From NCBI GenBank assembly GCA_027347545.1, contig DAIEQT010000342.1:1-6579 (forward strand): a stretch of DNA of 6,579 nucleotides, given 5' to 3'. Under the pieces are notes generated by a model that was not told where the DNA came from, did not search any database, and was given only the letters and a program-made list of their open reading frames with translations. The stretch comes from Ignavibacteria bacterium (GTDB lineage Bacteria > Bacteroidota > Ignavibacteria > Ignavibacteriales > Melioribacteraceae). The position numbers were made by a program, and so were the translations under genes. Shown piece after piece: positions 4,648 to 6,579 of this stretch; positions within the stretch are counted from its first letter, which is position 1; the number at the start of each line of letters is the position of its first letter.

Positions 4648-6579
4648 TTACAGCCAACTTTTGATTTTTTCAGCAACACTCGCTCCGGTGAATCCAAATT
4701 TTTCTGCGAGCGTTTGATACGGAGCCGAAGCGCCAAATGATTTCATTCCAATCAACAATAATTTTTGGCGGAACAAATCACCCCAGCCGGTCATAGTTGC
4801 CGCTTCAATTACAACAACCGGGACATCAGCCGGGAACAATTTCGCTTTGTAATCTTCAGATTGCTTTTCAAAAATTTCTCTGGAAGGAATTGAAACTACT
4901 CTGATATTTAATTTATCACTAAGTAATTTCTTTGCTGAATCAGCAACCGGAACTTCTGAACCGCTTGCAGCGATTACTAAATCAAGCTTACCATTTTTTT
5001 CTTTGCTTGTTATGTAAGCGCCTTTTAAAACATCTTTCGGAGTAAAATCTGCTTGACGATCAAACGCATCTATCTTTTGTCTTGTAAGAATAAGCGAAAT
5101 CGGTCCATCAGTTTTTCTTAATGCGTAAGCCCAAGCCATCGCAGTTTCAATTCCATCTGCTGGGCGAAGTACCGTTGAGTTTGGAATTGCTCTCAACACA
5201 GCCAAATGTTCAACCGGTTGATGAGTTGGTCCATCTTCGCCAACAAAAATTGAATCGTGAGTAAAAACATAGATTGTTGGAATTTGCATCAACGCAGCCA
5301 AGCGAATTGTTGGACGCATGTAATCTGAGAACACAAAAAATGTTGCGCCGAAAGCTTTGTATCCACCGTAAAGTGTTAACCCGTTTAGTATCGCTCCCAT
5401 TCCATGTTCACGAATTCCGAAATGAAAATTTCTTCCACCGAATTTGTCAGCGAAGATCGCATCGAAGCCATTCATAAAAGTATTTGTTGATGGAGCTAAA
5501 TCCGCCGAGCCGCCAACAAAGTATGGAACAAGCTGCGCAATTTTTTGAATTACTTTGCTGGATAAAGTTCTCGTTGCGCTTGGCTCTTTTGGAACTGCCG
5601 CAATAAGTTCTTCTTCGAGATTTTCCGGCAGCCATCCGGCTAATGCTTTTTCATACTGATCAGCTTTTTCGGCTTCATTCTTTTTCCATGAAGCATAATC
5701 GCTCTTCCATGAATCATATAACTTTTTCATTTCGCTTTTACGGGCTGCAAATAAATCTGCTACTTCTTGCGGAACGTAAAATTCTTTATCAACCGGCCAG
5801 CCTAAATTTTCTTTTGTCTTTACTAATTCGTCTTTACCGAGCGGCGAGCCATGGACATCGTGTGTGTTAGCTTTATTTGGTGATCCAAATCCAATTGTTG
5901 ATTTCGTGATAATCAAAGTTGGTTTTTCTTTTTCAGCTTGTCCGGCTAATATCGCTTTTCTAATTCCCTCGTGATCATATGCAACTGTATGTAAAACTTG
6001 CCAGCCGTAGCTTTCAAATCTCTTCTGAATGTCTTCTGAGAAAGTTAAATATGTGTGTCCTTCAATTGTGATCGTGTTGTCATCATAGAAATAAATGATG
6101 TTGCCAAGTTTTAAGTGTCCGGCAGTTGAAGCAGTTTCGTGGGAAACGCCTTCCATTAAATCGCCATCGCCGCAGAAACCATAAATGTAGTTACCGCCAA
6201 ATAGATTTCCGTAGCGGGCTTCAGTCATCTTCGCGGCAATCGCCATCCCGATTCCATTACCAAAACCTTGTCCAAGTGGACCGGTAGTAGTTTCAACGCC
6301 GGGAACGTGACCATACTCGGGATGCCCGGCAGTTTTGCTTCCCCCTTGTCTAAATGATTTCAGATCATCCATAGTAACATCATAGCCGGTAAGATGAAGC
6401 ATAGAATAAATTAACATCGAACCGTGTCCACCGGAAAGAACAAATCTATCACGTCCAGCCCATTTCGGATCATCGGGATTATGTTTAATAAACTCTGTCC
6501 ATAATATTGCGGCAACGTCTGCCATTCCCATTGGCATCCCGGGATGACCGGAATTAGCTTTCTGCACACCTTCTGCTGC
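4648..6579 (-). CDS. tkt: transketolase, N-terminus cut by the window edge
   Basis: Transketolase moves two-carbon ketol units between sugar phosphates with thiamine diphosphate and a divalent metal, in the non-oxidative pentose phosphate pathway. The visible 643 residues (numbered from the window edge) begin AAEGVQKANSGHPG, so only some 20 residues are missing; the GTG at 6565-6567 encodes an internal Val and is not the start. The three domains are in order: the TPP-binding domain with GHPG (11-14), the ThDP/metal motif GDGDLMEG (137-144) and YDDNTITIEG after it, and HDVHG; then the pyrimidine-binding domain with ADLAPSTNT, catalytic Glu391 in FGIREHGMGA, and HDSIFVGEDGPTHQPVEHL; then the C-terminal domain, including GSEVPVADSAKKLL and ending EKIKSWL. 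Full length would be about 660-665 aa, normal for the family. All key residues are intact. As the first visible gene upstream of kduI, it may supply a route for triose phosphate produced from KDPG; it could equally be the housekeeping copy. Confidence 0.96.
   Translation of the reverse strand, partial: AAEGVQKANSGHPGMPMGMADVAAILWTEFIKHNPDDPKWAGRDRFVLSGGHGSMLIYSMLHLTGYDVTMDDLKSFRQGGSKTAGHPEYGHVPGVETTTGPLGQGFGNGIGMAIAAKMTEARYGNLFGGNYIYGFCGDGDLMEGVSHETASTAGHLKLGNIIYFYDDNTITIEGHTYLTFSEDIQKRFESYGWQVLHTVAYDHEGIRKAILAGQAEKEKPTLIITKSTIGFGSPNKANTHDVHGSPLGKDELVKTKENLGWPVDKEFYVPQEVADLFAARKSEMKKLYDSWKSDYASWKKNEAEKADQYEKALAGWLPENLEEELIAAVPKEPSATRTLSSKVIQKIAQLVPYFVGGSADLAPSTNTFMNGFDAIFADKFGGRNFHFGIREHGMGAILNGLTLYGGYKAFGATFFVFSDYMRPTIRLAALMQIPTIYVFTHDSIFVGEDGPTHQPVEHLAVLRAIPNSTVLRPADGIETAMAWAYALRKTDGPISLILTRQKIDAFDRQADFTPKDVLKGAYITSKEKNGKLDLVIAASGSEVPVADSAKKLLSDKLNIRVVSIPSREIFEKQSEDYKAKLFPADVPVVVIEAATMTGWGDLFRQKLLLIGMKSFGASAPYQTLAEKFGFTGASVAEKIKSWL

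Noticed and set aside
6565..6567. GTG as the start of transketolase
   Set aside because: The frame continues to the window edge, and in transketolases the VQKANSGHPG segment is preceded by further N-terminal residues, so this is an internal Val codon.

Overview
The window reads as chromosomal DNA of an AT-rich bacterium of the Bacteroidota/Ignavibacteriota kind. This rests on the protein character, on small GGGA/TCCC palindromes of a type I associate with that group, and on a FFRPPQF-type N-terminus on a membrane histidine kinase. The assignment is an inference, because there is no rRNA or marker gene here. All six genes lie on the minus strand, so transcription runs from high to low coordinates.

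In transcription order: a transketolase missing only its first residues (4648-6579, runs off the right edge); kduI (3782-4615); a small IS200/IS605-type Y1 HUH transposase (3315-3776) starting 5 bp after the kduI stop; a 303-bp non-coding stretch (3012-3314) packed with palindromes and one 126-bp inverted-repeat element; kduD (start best placed at 3011, stop 2247); kdgK (2221-1187); and, after about 90 bp, a membrane sensor histidine kinase (1093 to the left edge, 3' end missing).

The metabolic core is a complete three-step route. KduI isomerises 5-keto-4-deoxyuronate to 2,5-diketo-3-deoxygluconate, KduD reduces that to 2-keto-3-deoxygluconate (KDG), and KdgK phosphorylates KDG to KDPG. An aldolase outside the window would then give pyruvate and glyceraldehyde-3-phosphate. 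This route is known from breakdown of pectin and other uronate polysaccharides whose lyase products are unsaturated uronates. Transketolase could link the triose phosphate to the pentose phosphate pathway, which is inference from adjacency.

The most unusual part is the middle. The kdu cluster is split by a transposase gene with all visible catalytic residues. The non-coding block beyond its stop codon has short TCCC-NNN-GGGA hairpins every 45-51 bp and a 30-bp imperfect inverted repeat (26 of 30 matching) that ends 4 bp from the transposase stop. This looks like a REP/transposase ('REPtron'-like) arrangement or a MITE-like element beside its possible mobiliser, lodged in a catabolic operon.
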